Shown here: positions 35,751 to 47,711 of the stretch, piece by piece
How the letters are laid out: every line of letters begins with the position of its first letter
How positions within the stretch are numbered: the first letter of the stretch is position 1
Assembly (NCBI GenBank): GCA_000697665.1
Contig: KL197730.1
Span: 448,651-512,650 of the forward strand
Source of the DNA: Jaapia argillacea MUCL 33604
Lineage: Eukaryota > Basidiomycota > Agaricomycetes > Jaapiales > Jaapiaceae
Direction of reading: 5' to 3'
DNA: 64,000 nucleotides
Notes under the pieces: model-generated
What the model was told of the DNA's origin: nothing
Databases searched by the model: none
Seen by the model: the letters and a program-made list of their open reading frames with translations, nothing else
Position numbers and translations under genes: made by a program

Positions 35751-37241
35751 ATGTTCTCCTCCCTCCATCAACGCCTCCCAGGAGCCTCTCATCTCCAATT
35801 CCTTCGACATCCCCAGACACTGCATTCAGCACGCAGAAAAGTCCCAAGTATCTACTCGGCGTATTCCACTGTCCCATCAGACTCCAATGTCGTCAACATT
35901 GTGGAAGTCGGACCACGAGATGGGTTGCAGAACGAGAAGAGAATCGTTCCACCCGATGTCAAGGTTGAGCTCATCAATAGACTAGGGAGGGCGGGGATGA
36001 AGATTATCGAGTCTGGTAGTTTTGTCAGTCCGAAGTGGGTCCCTCAGGTGAGCAATATCCTGGCTGTTCAGATTCCATCGGTCGGTATGGCCTGCGGAGG
36101 TAGCTTCGCGCTCATTTGTTTCGGTGGGACACACTTATGTTCATGGGATCATGACCCGCTTCGTGCCTCTTCAATTTACCCTTCAGCATGGATATGATGA
36201 TTTACAACCGACTAAACCTCCTTCAACTCAGATGGCCGGTACCCCCGAAGTCCTCACCCGAATGGAAAAGCTTCCTGGAGTCCATTACCCCGTCCTAGTC
36301 CCCAACCTCAAAGGTCTCGAAAACCTCCTCGAACTCCTGTCCAACACCGTCTACAACACTTTAACGGATCCCTCCTCCTCCAAACCAACCACCATACCAC
36401 CAACAGACGAAATCGCCATCTTCACTTCAACAACCGACGCTTTCTCCCTCGCCAATACCAACTGTACCGTCTCCGAGTCTCTTGACAGACTCGCAATCGT
36501 GACTCAAAAAGCGAGGGAGAAAGGTCTGAGGGTGAGAGGGTATGTTAGTGTGGTTATCACTTGTCCGTATAGTGGGAAGGTGGATAATAAGCAGGTAAGA
36601 GACGTTTCGAAGAAGTTATTGGAGATGGGATGTTATGAGGTTAGTTTGGGGGATACTACGGGTATGGGGACTCCTGCTAGCGTCGGAGATATGTTGGATG
36701 TTGTTATGGGAGCGGTTCCTGTTGAGAAGCTAGCTGTAAGTGATAAACCTTGATATTCATTCTGTGGGCTTCTCATTCACACTTCGTCATTAGGGACATG
36801 TGGGTTCTCTTCATTCGGCAGTGTCGAAATTTATCTGAATTTGTTGAAGTTCCATGACACCTTCGGTATGGGAGTCGCCAATGCACTCCAAGCCCTAGAT
36901 GCAGGAGTTCGAACATTAGACAGTTCCATCGGAGGTCTAGGAGGTTGTCCATATTCTCCGGGGTTTGTCCATTTGATATTACTATCCATACCACAATCTC
37001 ACCCTCACTTCTTCGCCACGACAGCGCGTCAGGCAATGTCGCTACAGAAGATATCTTGTATGCTATCCAGGGAAGCAAGTACAAAACGAATGGGGAGGTG
37101 GATCTGGACGAGATGGTGAGGATTGGGTGGTGGATCAGTGAGAAGCTGGGAAGGGAGAATGCTAGTAGGGCGGGGAAGGCGATCAAAGCTCGGAGAGATC
37201 GGGAGAGTCGGGAGGATGAGAAAGCCAAGGCGAAGTTATAG
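35751..37241 (+). CDS. Hydroxymethylglutaryl-CoA lyase, mitochondrial
   Basis: It cleaves HMG-CoA to acetoacetate and acetyl-CoA, the last step of leucine breakdown in mitochondria. The model is join(35751..36047,36232..36735,36794..36799,36850..36962,37025..37241), 378 aa. The N-terminus ([20 protein letters not shown]) is basic and Ser-rich, as expected for a matrix presequence. Catalytic landmarks are [13 protein letters not shown] (metal Asp), [35 protein letters not shown] (metal His pair), [11 protein letters not shown] (active Cys) and GNVATED (metal Asn). Exon 3 is only 6 nt (GGACAT) and supplies the Gly-His before FHD. Intron 1 is 184 nt, long for this window. The C-terminal 25 residues are strongly charged. 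Family identity is certain; the microexon is inferred from sequence conservation and phase. Confidence 0.94.
36794..36799 (+). other. 6-nt microexon of HMG-CoA lyase encoding Gly-His
   Basis: GGACAT lies between an acceptor (cattag) and a donor (gtgggt). Skipping it keeps the frame but turns GHFHDTFG into FHDTFG, removing the first His of the HxH metal-binding pair that is known in human HMG-CoA lyase (His233 and His235). Its inclusion is therefore predicted to be required for activity. Confidence 0.75.
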
Positions 37242-37440
37242 GTCAACCTGTGGTGGATGACCTGTCCCTGTGATCTATACGATGGCGCATACACTGTGAC
37301 CGCGATTCACGGCCGCTAACCATCTCCCAGTTCAACGGAGGTGTGGAAAACGATATTATTCCTCGACGCGATTAGCGTCAGAGTACGAAATATACAAGAC
37401 GAGCGTACAACGTCTTTGATAAACTGCTGCGCCACCAAAT

Positions 37441-38220
37441 TCACGCGTCCCTTTCCAAAAACCCAACACCCCCAAACCGAATCTTACTCAAGAAACTATC
37501 ATACCATCTCGCAATGACACCCATCTGCACCATACTCTCCGGTGTGATTCCAACCCCAGGTCCCGACACGAAACTTGAAACATAGTTGAACAAGTGCTTT
37601 ACTATCCTCTCCGCCAATATCGACGGATCGGCCATCATGTTCGTTGGGTTTGGTCTACTGAGTGATGACGGTAACAGTGCCATTTCTTGGGAGATCGTCG
37701 ATAGGGGTTCGATGGCGAGACCCAGGACGGCGGTGACTTCGGTCATGTTGGGAATGCCGTCTACGGTTATTGTGGGGGTGTTTGTGCCGGACGAGAAGGC
37801 GGTGTGGGCGGCCGAGGAAGTTGATGCCATGAAAGTGCCCTTTAGGCGAAAGATGGCAGAGGGTTTCTCATTTGACAGCCTGGATGGTAGAAAGAGAGTC
37901 AGAGTTGAAAGCTGCAAGATGGAGATGAGGAGTTACTCACATTCCTAACAACTGGAAGCCTCGTCCAGGCCAGTAGAAATGTACCGTCGCACCGTACCCA
38001 TCAGGAAACGGGACTACATCAAAACAACAAGAAACGACCTTCAGATAATTCCTTCCTCCGCAACGCACCGCAGATCAAACTTGGACTCACCGGTGCCCAA
38101 AAGAAAAACACAAATATGATTGATCGCCCCCGCGTTCGGCAGTTCGAAACAAGCATGACTCTCGTCGATCTGGGTGATATTCGTCTGAAGCAGACGACCA
38201 GCAACACAGCAGCCAAACAT
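37441..38220 (-). CDS. Hikeshi/OPI10 family protein
   Basis: Hikeshi imports Hsp70 into the nucleus under heat stress; yeast Opi10 is the fungal relative. The model is complement(join(37441..37879,37941..38013,38091..38220)), 213 aa, the family length. Visible motifs are the start MFGCCVAGRLLQTN, AINHICVFLLGTVPFPDGYG and VHFYWPGRGFQLLGMLSNEK, followed by PSAIFRLKG; the middle has GLAIEPL, and the C-terminal domain has LFNYVSSF and RWYDSFLSKIRFGGVGFL. All three exons are linked by normal 61-75 nt introns. It lies tail-to-tail with HMG-CoA lyase (199 bp apart). The function is taken from the family. Confidence 0.92.
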
Positions 38221-38546
38221 AGTAGTTCAAGAGATAGTTTCGTGTACTTATCAAGATGTGATGACGATTTCAGACAAGAGTTGTATGTGCAGCGTAAGGC
38301 AAGTGGAGTTCATGCTGCAGGTGAGGGCATTTATCGAATAGAGAGGTCACGGACGCGTCTCGAAATCTGGACCTCTGGCTGATTCTAGAACGTTCCTTGG
38401 CTTGCTCTGACTCTTGAGATCCGTACAAGCGCTCGAGGGGAGGAATGCAGCACCAGGCAGCGTAGAGACCCGTCGAGGTAAGTATCTACGTACACCGACA
38501 TGCAAAGGATCCGTTAGTCTGTAACTCCATCGCAGCCAACAGGATG
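38221..38546. other. Intergenic spacer
   Basis: This 326-base spacer holds the promoter side of the Hikeshi-like gene and the 3' end of the Rrp9 gene, both minus strand. Nothing further is seen. Confidence 0.4.
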
Positions 38547-40614
38547 TCAGCTCAACGTCCGAGGATGTAACGCAAACACCAAGGCACAATTCACCGCACC
38601 CTCCTCGCCCTTCAACTTCATCCACCTCCCAAATTTCATTTCCTGTCCCACACCAGCAATCAACAACACCGTCCCACTCGTTCGGGCCTCCACAGATTTC
38701 GATTTTCCACTGGTTCCATTCGGCTGGTGACCGTTGACGAGAGGTAGGGGCGCAGAGTCCTGGGAGGTGGAGCTACGAGCCCATGAGAGCTCTTCGACGG
38801 CATTTTTGGGAGGTGAAATGAATTGGAGTGAGTTGATGATACCTAGAGCTGGTATGGTGCCGACGAGAGAGAACGATTTCATATTTGATTCGAGCTTCCA
38901 TATTCGAATGGAGCCTTCCCAAGACCCTTCAAGAGATCGAGTCAGAAAGTAGAGCGGAGGAAGAGAGGGGTGAAAGCTCCGTACCGGATGCGAACAAGTC
39001 AGAGTACCGTAAACTTGCCAGGCATGTCACCCATCGAGGAGTTTGTACGAGCCCTTCAGTCTCTGAGTGGACTTCGTGGAAACCGTGTGCGAGAGGTTGG
39101 GTGAATATGGGTTTCTTCTTTTGAGTCGTCCATAGACATATGGAACTAGCAAGTGCGCATGTATTAGGCGAGCGGCGACCGAGGGAAGAAATGATGAACT
39201 CACCCACTATCGCCGCCACTAACGAAAGTGTTCTCATCAACCATGGTGACACACTCAATACTTCCTTCAATGTAATTCTTATGTTTCCCTCCCACTTTCT
39301 CCTTCTCTTTCTTCTCCCTCACGATGTCATCGTCGTCTTCCTCCATCCCCTCTAACCCTCCGCCTTCAAGAACTTCTCTAACCTTACTCCTCCCACCTCC
39401 TCTAAACACTAATTGACTCTCCTCCACGATCTTCCAAAACCTTACAGTTCGGTCCCTGCCTCCCACACTAACAGCCGTCTCGCCTCTCAGAGCATCCACA
39501 CATTGAATCGAGTCCTGGTGTCCGAATAGTGTTTCCACGTACCCCATCACAGATAGATCGAAGAGTTTGATCGTACGATCAAATGACGCTGTGTAGAGTT
39601 GTTGAGAGTTCTTGCGAAATGTGACGGACTGTGGTTCTTCGTGTCAATGCCCAGCGACGATGAAATTTAACGATAAGACTCACAGAAATGGTATCCTTAT
39701 GACCACCAAATGATTTCACCCACTCTCCCTTCTCAACATCCCATATAACCACCTTCCGATCCTTTCCACCACTAGCTAGATACCTTCCATCCCCACTCAG
39801 CGCCAAACCTAGTACTTCGTCTGTATGACCCTTCACCTCCTCCCTCTCCTTGCCTTTTCCCTTCCCCTTCCCTTTCGTCTGACCGACTCGCAACTTGTGC
39901 ATGACGGTCATCTGCTTACCCGTCCTCAAGTCCCACTTGATTATCTGACCCTCTTTCCCAGATGTGAAAAGGTACTTGGCGTCGTCGGATGCAACAGCAG
40001 AGGTAACAGAGAACCGATGTCCCCGCGTACGCAGAACGTTTGACGGAGGTTCCGCAAAGTCAAACTGAGAGAACCAAAAGAAACCAGTCCGTATCTCAGC
40101 ACCAAATTCAACACTAAAGCCATAGAAAAACACGCACGTTAGCCGCAACGAACAAATGCACGTTCCCCCGATGTTCCATAACATCCTGCTTCAGCCTCGA
40201 ACTAATAATCTCCTTATCAGTCTCCGCAGCATCATAATCACCCTCACCCTCCCTCAAACCCTCCTTCACACTATCCAAATACAACTTCGCAAGCCTCAAC
40301 CGCTTCTCAGCAGGAGTCTCGTCTTCAATCTCATCGCCACTCGGCTCTTCATCATCTTCATGAGCTCGCAAGTCCAGATCTTCAATTCCGACATCAGAAC
40401 CAGATGCAGAGGAGAGTTCTTCGTCTTTTCGTTTTTTTCGGGGTTGAGGCTGGCTTTCAGCAGACCGGGATTTTTTGTTGGATGGTTGATTCTTGCCGTT
40501 TGGTGTGGTTGTTGATCCTGTACGCGCAAATTTGGCGGGCTTTTTGAAAGGCTCGGTAGCGGTCGAGCGCTTTCGTTTCCGAGGCTTTTGAGTCGCGAAA
40601 AAGGCGTCAGGCAT
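38547..40614 (-). CDS. RRP9: U3 snoRNP WD40 protein Rrp9 (U3-55K type)
   Basis: Rrp9 is a core protein of the U3 snoRNP, which guides 18S rRNA processing in the nucleolus. The model is complement(join(38547..38926,38985..39145,39204..39628,39684..40064,40138..40614)), 607 aa. The N-terminal 110 residues are Lys/Arg/Ser-rich with several nuclear-localisation-like clusters (RKRKR, RKKRKDEE), followed by a helical linker (PAEKRLRLAKLYLDSVKEGL) typical of this family. WD40 blades then follow: FSVTSAVASDDAKYLFTSGK, HTDEVLGLALSGDGRYLASG, SVTFRKNSQQLYTASFDRTI, HQDSIQCVDALRGETAVSVG and later ones. A Lys/Gly repeat and an acidic loop (GMEEDDDDIV) are inserted between blades. An upstream in-frame Met (40812) lacks family support, so 40614 was chosen. 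Confidence is high from the linker and blade order. Confidence 0.92.
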
Positions 40615-40837
40615 AGAGGACGAGGAGGAGAAACCAATCTGATCGACTCCAAAATTTGAGTTACGTGAGAACGTGGCGGACCGTGGAACTCGCGTACTGG
40701 CTGACTCGTCTCGTTTCGAAACTGTCTTCAACGGCGCGCACGATGATAAACGCAAAGGAGGCTCTAGCATTGGCCTTTTGGCGTGATAGGAACCTCTATC
40801 ATAAACATACATTCGTTTCTATAATAACCATAAACCC

Positions 40838-42615
40838 CTAAGAACTAGCAGCACCGCCATACTTCTCCATAAACTTGAGATGGAAAGCCTCAAGCGCTCC
40901 AACATACTCCTCAACACCAGGGCACAAGCATGTCAACCTATAGTAGTTGTGTCCAGGCTTCTTCCCGAAGCCCTCTCCAGAGACGACGCAAATACCAGTC
41001 TCGTCCAAGAGCCTGAGCGCATAGAAGGTATCGGGGCTCTTCCCTGCCTCTTCCGCGGCCTTGATCGCGCCCTCTGGCAACTCGAGCTGAGGGTAGAGGT
41101 ACAAAGCTCCTGGCGAGTTGACACACTTGACACCAGGCAGCTTGTTAAGCCTCTCCGCCATGATCCCAGTTCGCTGAGCGAGTGCCCGGTGAATAGTATC
41201 GGTCTCCTGTTTCCAAAGAGGATACGATTCTGAACCCTCCTTTGGTGGGCGCACCATACAATCCACACCAATTTGACCCAACAAAGGCGGGCACAAACCG
41301 ACGGAGACCATCTTGTAGATGAGAGCCAAGATCTCATCGGAGATGTTGGTGCATTCGAAGTAACCACCACGACGACCACATTCGCCCATGACACCCTTGG
41401 AGATGGAGTGGAAGGATACGAGGGCGATGGGAGAGTCGAGTCGACGAACGATCTTTTTGAATGAGGTGAAAGGGTGCGTGACGGGTTGATGGAGGTTACT
41501 CTGGTAAACTTCATCGGCGAGGAGGACGAGACTGTGCTTCTCGCAGAGCTTGACGAGTTTCTCCTGGGTGACCTCGTCGAGTAAAGCGCCGGTAGGGTTA
41601 CCAGGGTTGATAACGACGAGGGCTTTCGGTGCGACCCCATCTTTGGCAGCCTTCTCGATTGCCGCTTCGATGGTGTCAAGTGATGTCGACCATTCATGTG
41701 TCTCGTCAAGGTAGTATGGGAGAGGGACACCTCGGTGTTGAGCGAGCGTGGCGGTATAGAGGGGATATTGGGGGATGGGGATAAGGATACCGGATTTGGG
41801 AGGAGTGATAAGCAAGTTAATGAGGAGGGATACACCAGCCGACGCTCCGCCAGTAAGGAAAATATGATTGGGGTTTGCGGGGTAGCCATCGCGCTCTGAA
41901 AGGATAATCAAGCGTATCAGCATCTAACTCGAATTGGGAAGTGGTACGACAGAAGGGTCGATTCGGGATGGATGCGCCAAGGGCGGATCCAAACTTTGAA
42001 CGGAACATACGGAAGAAACAGGGAAACAACAGAAAACGAGCACCAGATGACTCAACGCCCAATCGATGAAAGACGCGCACCTTCGATGAATTTTGCAACA
42101 TTCTTCCGGATTATAGGCACACCCTGGCTGTGCGAGTATGCACCAATCGAGCCAATCTCATCCCTAAGCTCTTTTGCACGAGCCTTGACATCCTCAGGGA
42201 AAACCTGAGGAGCAAGTTCCGCCAAAGCAGGCCACTCCATCAAGGCGCATACCTATTCAACGTCCAAGACGCCAAATCAGCAACATAGACAAGAAACGAC
42301 ACTCCAACTACTCACCTGACGCGTAAAAGTGATGGGAGGTTGATCCAAACCCTTTTGTTGAGGGTTCCCAATGTTGGAGTTGATGACCTTGGTGAAAGGC
42401 AACCCATTCCCCTCCGTCTTCAAAGCCTCGCGATACTGCTCCGCCTTGATCGCCAACTCTCCACGAACAGCATACTGCACCTTCAAAAGGGCTGGGTTAA
42501 CGTTGTCGAGAGTGAGGGTGCGCATTGTCGTTCTTGAGGAGAGATGGTGGTTTGGTATCAAGGAGGATTTATTACAAGGCCCAAAGCGAGAGAGCAGATG
42601 CTTTCTAGATAGCAT
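40838..42615 (-). CDS. Alanine aminotransferase
   Basis: It is a PLP enzyme that interconverts alanine + 2-oxoglutarate and pyruvate + glutamate. The model is complement(join(40838..41895,42081..42252,42316..42615)), 509 aa, or 479 aa from the inner ATG at 42525. The domain starts TLDNVNPALLKVQYAVRGEL and has SNIGNPQQ, GSIGAYSHSQG, FLTGGASAGVSLLI, INPGNPTGALL, LADEVYQ and the PLP lysine in SFHSISKGVMGECGRRGGYF. The family signature near the C-terminus is GEGFGKKPGHNYYRLTCL. The first 30 residues (MLSRKHLLSRFGPCNKSS...) are basic, with no acidic residue, and look like a mitochondrial presequence. The second intron in gene order (41896-42080) is 185 nt. The stop is 223 bp from the Rrp9 start. 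Family identity is very secure; start choice is open. Confidence 0.94.
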
Positions 42616-43106
42616 CTGTCCGATATCCGTGTCTAGGTCTAGAGATGTGAAATGATAAGCTGTAGCAGGCCTATGATCTGTACTCGTGATATGCGCTGGA
42701 CCAAGAGAGAGCAGATGGTAATCGTAACGGCGTTCCGGTTTGACATTTTATAGTCGACAAGCGGCGAACGAACAGCATTTCAAAAGCACTGAGCACTGAG
42801 CAGTTGCAGCGATTCCAGCTCAACCAGGATAGGTGTGCGTGCTCAGATGCTCGTCAGGACTGCGCAGAATATGAGCGGTATAATCGCCACTGCACCGGGA
42901 GATGAGGGGAAAGCGCAGAAATTGCTTAGGAGAAGATATCTATTTCATCTAAACGATCGATGTGTTACATGAGGATCAAGAATACAAAAAATAGTTATGT
43001 TTTGATCAAGGCGGAAAGTGCACGCACTACCACATCTCGAACATACGCAAAGGCTTCATGAATGGGGTATAAGCAAGGTCATTTCGGAAAGAATCGTGAA
43101 ACAAGA
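42616..43106. other. Intergenic region
   Basis: This 490-base stretch holds the promoter of alanine aminotransferase and the 3' flank of the copper-fist gene. It contains short direct repeats such as ctgagcactgagcagt near 42787. No gene is seen. Confidence 0.4.
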
Positions 43107-45199
43107 TCAAGAAAGATAAAATTCTGGAGGCGTCCGTGGCTTGAAGGTGCCCATCTGAGTGATAGATGCCATGGCAGTTGGCGAGACTACCCCACTCGAG
43201 CAACAGGGCCGCATGACCGGTAACGAAGACGAAGACGCAGCCGCAGCCGCAAACGTTGGCCGTCTAGGGATATGCAAGTCGTCCACTGATCCGATAGACT
43301 CGTGCGACGAAGGCTGGCTTGAACGGGATGAAGTCGACGACGCACGGCTCAACGATTGGCGGGGCTCGAGATCTCGGTAGGCGTAAATGGTCGATGGGGA
43401 CCTGATGACCCTCTCCTCCGAGTGATTTCCGGGAATCATGTTCATCGCCAACGCGGGCCGATCATCCTCCGGTATGCTCGAAGAAGAACCCCTCCTCGAA
43501 GAGTGCTTCCCATTACAGTATGGAGCTCTCTCACCGGAGACGGCGAACGTCAAGCTATTTCTGCCCAGGGCTTCTTCATGCTCACATTCGCACCGGTCAC
43601 GGCATCCGCAGCATTCGCCTACACATGCACATTGCCCCACGGCACACTTGCAACCGCCCCCACAACTGTGACTCGGAGATTCTGATGACGGAGTTGACGC
43701 TGCATCTCCACTGGCAGGCGGCAAATAGTAGTTATTATTCCAGGAAGCCAAATATGCCTGAACTATAGCTGGGTCCATGTCGCCCGAAGGCGGCATTGGA
43801 TTCTGGGTATCTGACGCCTGCATCGCAAAGTCGGGCAATTGAGACATCCACTCGTCGATAGTCTGATTCATCTGAGAAACGTCGAACGCGGGCATAACGG
43901 GATCGTGGGGAGAAGGGGTCTGCGAGGTGGCCGTTAGGGCGGTAATGGAACATGATAGACATGCTTGGCAAGAGTCGGGATTGGCGCATTGCGACGGAGA
44001 CGCTGCTGAGAGACCGCGATGCTCGATGCATCCGGGACATGCACAGGAAGGGCCACAGTTGCAGAGAGGGAACGACTCTTCTGATTTGTTCCCAAGCTGA
44101 TTTTGGCTCCAGGAAGCGACCGTGGGCTGGAACGATTGTTGAGAAAAGTGCTGAGGGACAGACGTAGACGCGGCGTCGGCGAAAATCCGGTACAAATCTG
44201 GAGGTATAACGTTCGCATCAGGACGACTGACCACACGGTCTGAGAGTGCCTCCATCGACGGATCCACAGCATGCGCATGCTCGTAGGCACGACCATAGGG
44301 ACTGTAGAACATGCTCCCATGATGAGGAGAATGTCGAGGGGCGCTGGCAGCGTGGGAGGTGGGACTGTGGCCCGATCCACCTGGAGATACATGCCCCGAC
44401 GATGGCTTGGGCAGTACAGGTCGTAAGTGGGGTTGATTTCGACCGTCTATGCCACGCTGAGCACTAGCTCGGAGGGCAGTCAAATCAGGGTTCGACCCAT
44501 CACTGGGCCGACGGCTCATGGAACGTCTGACAACAACAGCCTTGCGTGTCGTGGAACGTAGGGTCGCGCAGTGGCAAGGACCGCCGACTTTGCAGATACA
44601 GCCTGAAGTCGCGAATCGTATTAGTTAAAATGATCACGGATACACATTTACAGATAAGCTTACCAGAGTGGTCCGAGTCCGACGAAGGCTCTGACTGCAG
44701 CGCGACCGACGCCTCCAAAGCTTCAGGTAAGCCATTGGGAAACGTGGCGCTCGCAGACAGTTTCTTTAACCCTGAACACGCGAGAGAAGGAGAAACGGGA
44801 AGAGCCTTGAAGATGAGCTCCTTGGCGCTGCCGAGTATGTTAATCAACTCACCTTTCTTTGGCTTGGGCACCTCACCTCCTGCCGGGGGACTCGTCTCCT
44901 GTCTTCCCTCACAAAGGCATTTAACGTGGACTTGCTTCGTTTTACGGAGCTCTCTACAGTGTTCGCATTGGGTTACGGGGCGACCTTTCTTTTTGATTTC
45001 GAATAGGGGGCGATCAGTGTGTTTGCAGGAGGATGAGCGGTGACCCTTGATGCAGGTCTCGCTATAAACAGCGGTTGAGCATGGCGAAGACCACAGGAAT
45101 TAATATCAACGCTTACCAAGCGTATTTCTTTCCTTCAACTAACACCTGAATACGATGTCAGCCCTGACCGATACAAAGGAGGAGCAATCGTCTCACCAT
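43107..45199 (-). CDS. Copper-fist transcription factor (Cuf1/Mac1/Ace1 type)
   Basis: Copper-fist proteins sense copper and control copper uptake and metallothionein genes in the nucleus. The model is complement(join(43107..44602,44664..44771,44853..45061,45117..45145,45197..45199)), 614 aa. The first coding exon is the ATG alone. The N-terminal zinc/copper fist is canonical: VLVEGKKYACETCIKGHRSS, then CKHTDRPLFEIKKKGRPVTQ, then CEHCRELRKTKQ. Further Cys blocks follow: CICKVGGPCHC, CNCGPSCACPGC, CANPDSCQACLSC and a dense one near residue 450 (CGGGCKCAVGQCACVGECCG, then CRDRCEC). The rest is Ser/Pro-rich. The 81-nt segment 44772-44852 has strong GTGAGT...CAG ends but no stop, so it may be retained, adding 27 residues. 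The C-terminus lacks a recognised domain. Direction of regulation (activation at low or high copper) cannot be told. Confidence 0.92.
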
Positions 45200-47711
45200 T
45201 GTGTCGTACTTCAGCACAGGGGGAATGAACAACAAGACAAACTTTGGGGTTTCGGGGAGGGCGGGCTGGTCTCGATATTCAACAATCTACGCTCAAGTGT
45301 TTTCGATACGATTTCGGAAGGGTCGATGTGTAGGCAGCAAATGGAATTTGTTTGAGAATCAAGGTAGAGGACGTCCCAGACGCTCTCAGGACGTCCGCGA
45401 CGCTCCCAGCGTGTGTTATTGGGAAACGGCGAAACACGGGTATTGCCTCTGTGCGACCATGACTATCATCAGCAGGGGATGGTGAGGGTCTAATGGCAAG
45501 AGGCTTACCCGCCCGAAGATTGTCTTATATACTCGATTGCAAATACAACCAAACAAGTACGTAGCAGTCAGATCTCGCTTAGATTGGGAACTGCAGTCCT
45601 CATGTTCCGATATGTCCGCCGCTGGTCAAACAAGGAGATGCTCTACAAATCATTCGTTCCGCAGCGGCCGGGAATCCTGGAGAAGTCAGGGCATGTGTAG
45701 GAAGGCTACGACATGGGGAAAAATACTGGTGCAACAAGAGCCAACAGTCGACGTGCTGCAGCTAAAACAAGTCTTTTGATCGGTGAAGATGGACGGAGGA
45801 TGTGCAAGATCTATACATAGGGTCGGCGAAAACAATAAATAGAGACAAAGAGCATGCTACACGACTTGAATTGTGATGGGCGAGGTTGAGGGGGAAGGGG
45901 AAAGAGAGTCGCACCGTGCGACAAAACCCCCCTCCTCGTTCTGCCTGTCGTAAATCTTTGTGGCTGTATTGGCACCGCGTTAGTCAAGGAAGGGCTTGAG
46001 CAATGATTAATGAGCCCTCCACCTTCTTGCGCAAAATCTTAATGGCACCGCAAGGGTAAGGGGGGGTAAGGCTCTTGACATTCTGAATTCTCCCCCTACC
46101 TCTCCCCCCATTTTCCCCACCCCCCAGGCCAAACTCCACCGTACCTCCAACGAAGGGCACGCCTCCCGCACGAGCATCCACATCCCTGCAATCTATGATG
46201 CCCAACTCTGACAGCGCAGCTCTCACCCCTTCCCTGATTATCTCGTTTGTTTATCCACAAGAAGACAGCGGATATCCGCTCGACATCCCACCCACCGATT
46301 TCACCCATACATCCACAGAGCACCTACCCCATGATCATCATGTCTGAAGCGAGGAGCTACGAGTTGTGAAATGCATCCACAGTTTTGGAGATCAAGATTG
46401 GCATCATCGGCCTCGTGTTCAGCTCTGGCCGTCGTGTTTTCTTTCATGGATTAGCACCAGAAGTCTGATATGACCTTCTTGTCCTCGGCTCATGGCCAGT
46501 AGCTGAACGTGTGATCAACACCCCAAACGCCCACACATCTCGCCCAAATCTCGCCGCAATTCAGGCTAGTGAGGTGCAGGACAACGTACCCGTTTACTTC
46601 CTCTGGGAGTAGTTGTGTCGTTGTCGGCCTCCGCTATATCTCCTGCGATGATTCCTCGGAAAAGCAATGTCTCCAGCAAAATCTGAAACCTGATTCCAGC
46701 GATCGGACAACACTGTCCCGGGCGCTCCTCTGTAGTCGGCCCTAGTATCATACCGTTATTGAGATTGATTGGGGTGGAAATTCTTGGGCGATAAGTGAAG
46801 CTATGAACCGATACGACTGGGGAATTCGGATCTCGACAGGTGGATGGATTCTGGGGGATTGGATATTCAGGATCAACCTGGATTGCCACTAGACGCCCCG
46901 CTTCAGACCAGTATAATTGAGCAGCCCTTTCCTGGAGTCATTCAATCATCAATGATGTGGGTCACATCCAGATACGGCGACAGATGAAAGTGATGCCACA
47001 GGCATTTCCTCAACGGCACCACTGACACGGCAATGCCACAAACCATCCAAATCGCGCCTAAGAATGATGTCACGAACGGCCCTTCGCAATCATTCAGAAA
47101 GAAGAGAACTTTGGCTGGTGCAGCTCTAGTACCAAACGAAGGCGGAGCCATAGTGACATTCCGGCCCGGAGTTGGACTCAGCTGTTCCTAAGCCAGCCTT
47201 TGAATCCTCAACCAAACGACAAGGGGAAGCTCCGCCTAAAGCTAGTCAATTGTGTCAACCGCGACGACTTCCCTCTGGATTGTCAAATCACCGGAGAGCC
47301 GGAGGCCCATGCACTCCAGCAGTGGGGGGATCATATCCGACCGCCTCGGCGATCGCTGGTATTCGGGATTCTACCAAGCGATGCACCTGCTTAGCGTCTG
47401 ATACTCGACGTGTAAGGGTGACTGTATGCGGATGAGGTTGGCACCTATGGGGCGAAATCACCAGCGGGAATAGGGAATACTAGAGTCGGATTGAAGACCA
47501 GTGCACAGGACCGTGTTATCGCCGCAAGCTTGAGTCTCCGTCCACAAGCAATTAGGAATGAGTTCCACCGTGGCCCCTTTGCTCAACAGGGTGCACGTCT
47601 GTGTGGACTCTGAAACTGTGAACTGAGATAAATGTTGATAATGAGAGGTTCGTAGATGCTCGCTGGCCATACGAAGTCAACGGTTGGAAAGTCTACGGCG
47701 TGCTTGATAAA
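45200..47711. other. 2.5-kb region without a recognisable gene
   Basis: It includes the promoter of the copper-fist gene at the left and the 3' flank of the FunK1 kinase at the right. Frames of 60-110 codons occur (45537-45779 plus, 45984-46226 and 46566-46889 minus). None has a domain or a supported exon chain. A purine/pyrimidine-skewed block near 45880-46130 (runs such as gggcgaggttgaggggga and cccccctcctc) is low complexity. No transposon hallmark was seen. Confidence 0.3.

Noticed and set aside
40615-40812. 66 extra N-terminal residues for Rrp9
   Set aside because: The residues lack family features, whereas the ATG at 40614 starts a typical basic N-terminus.
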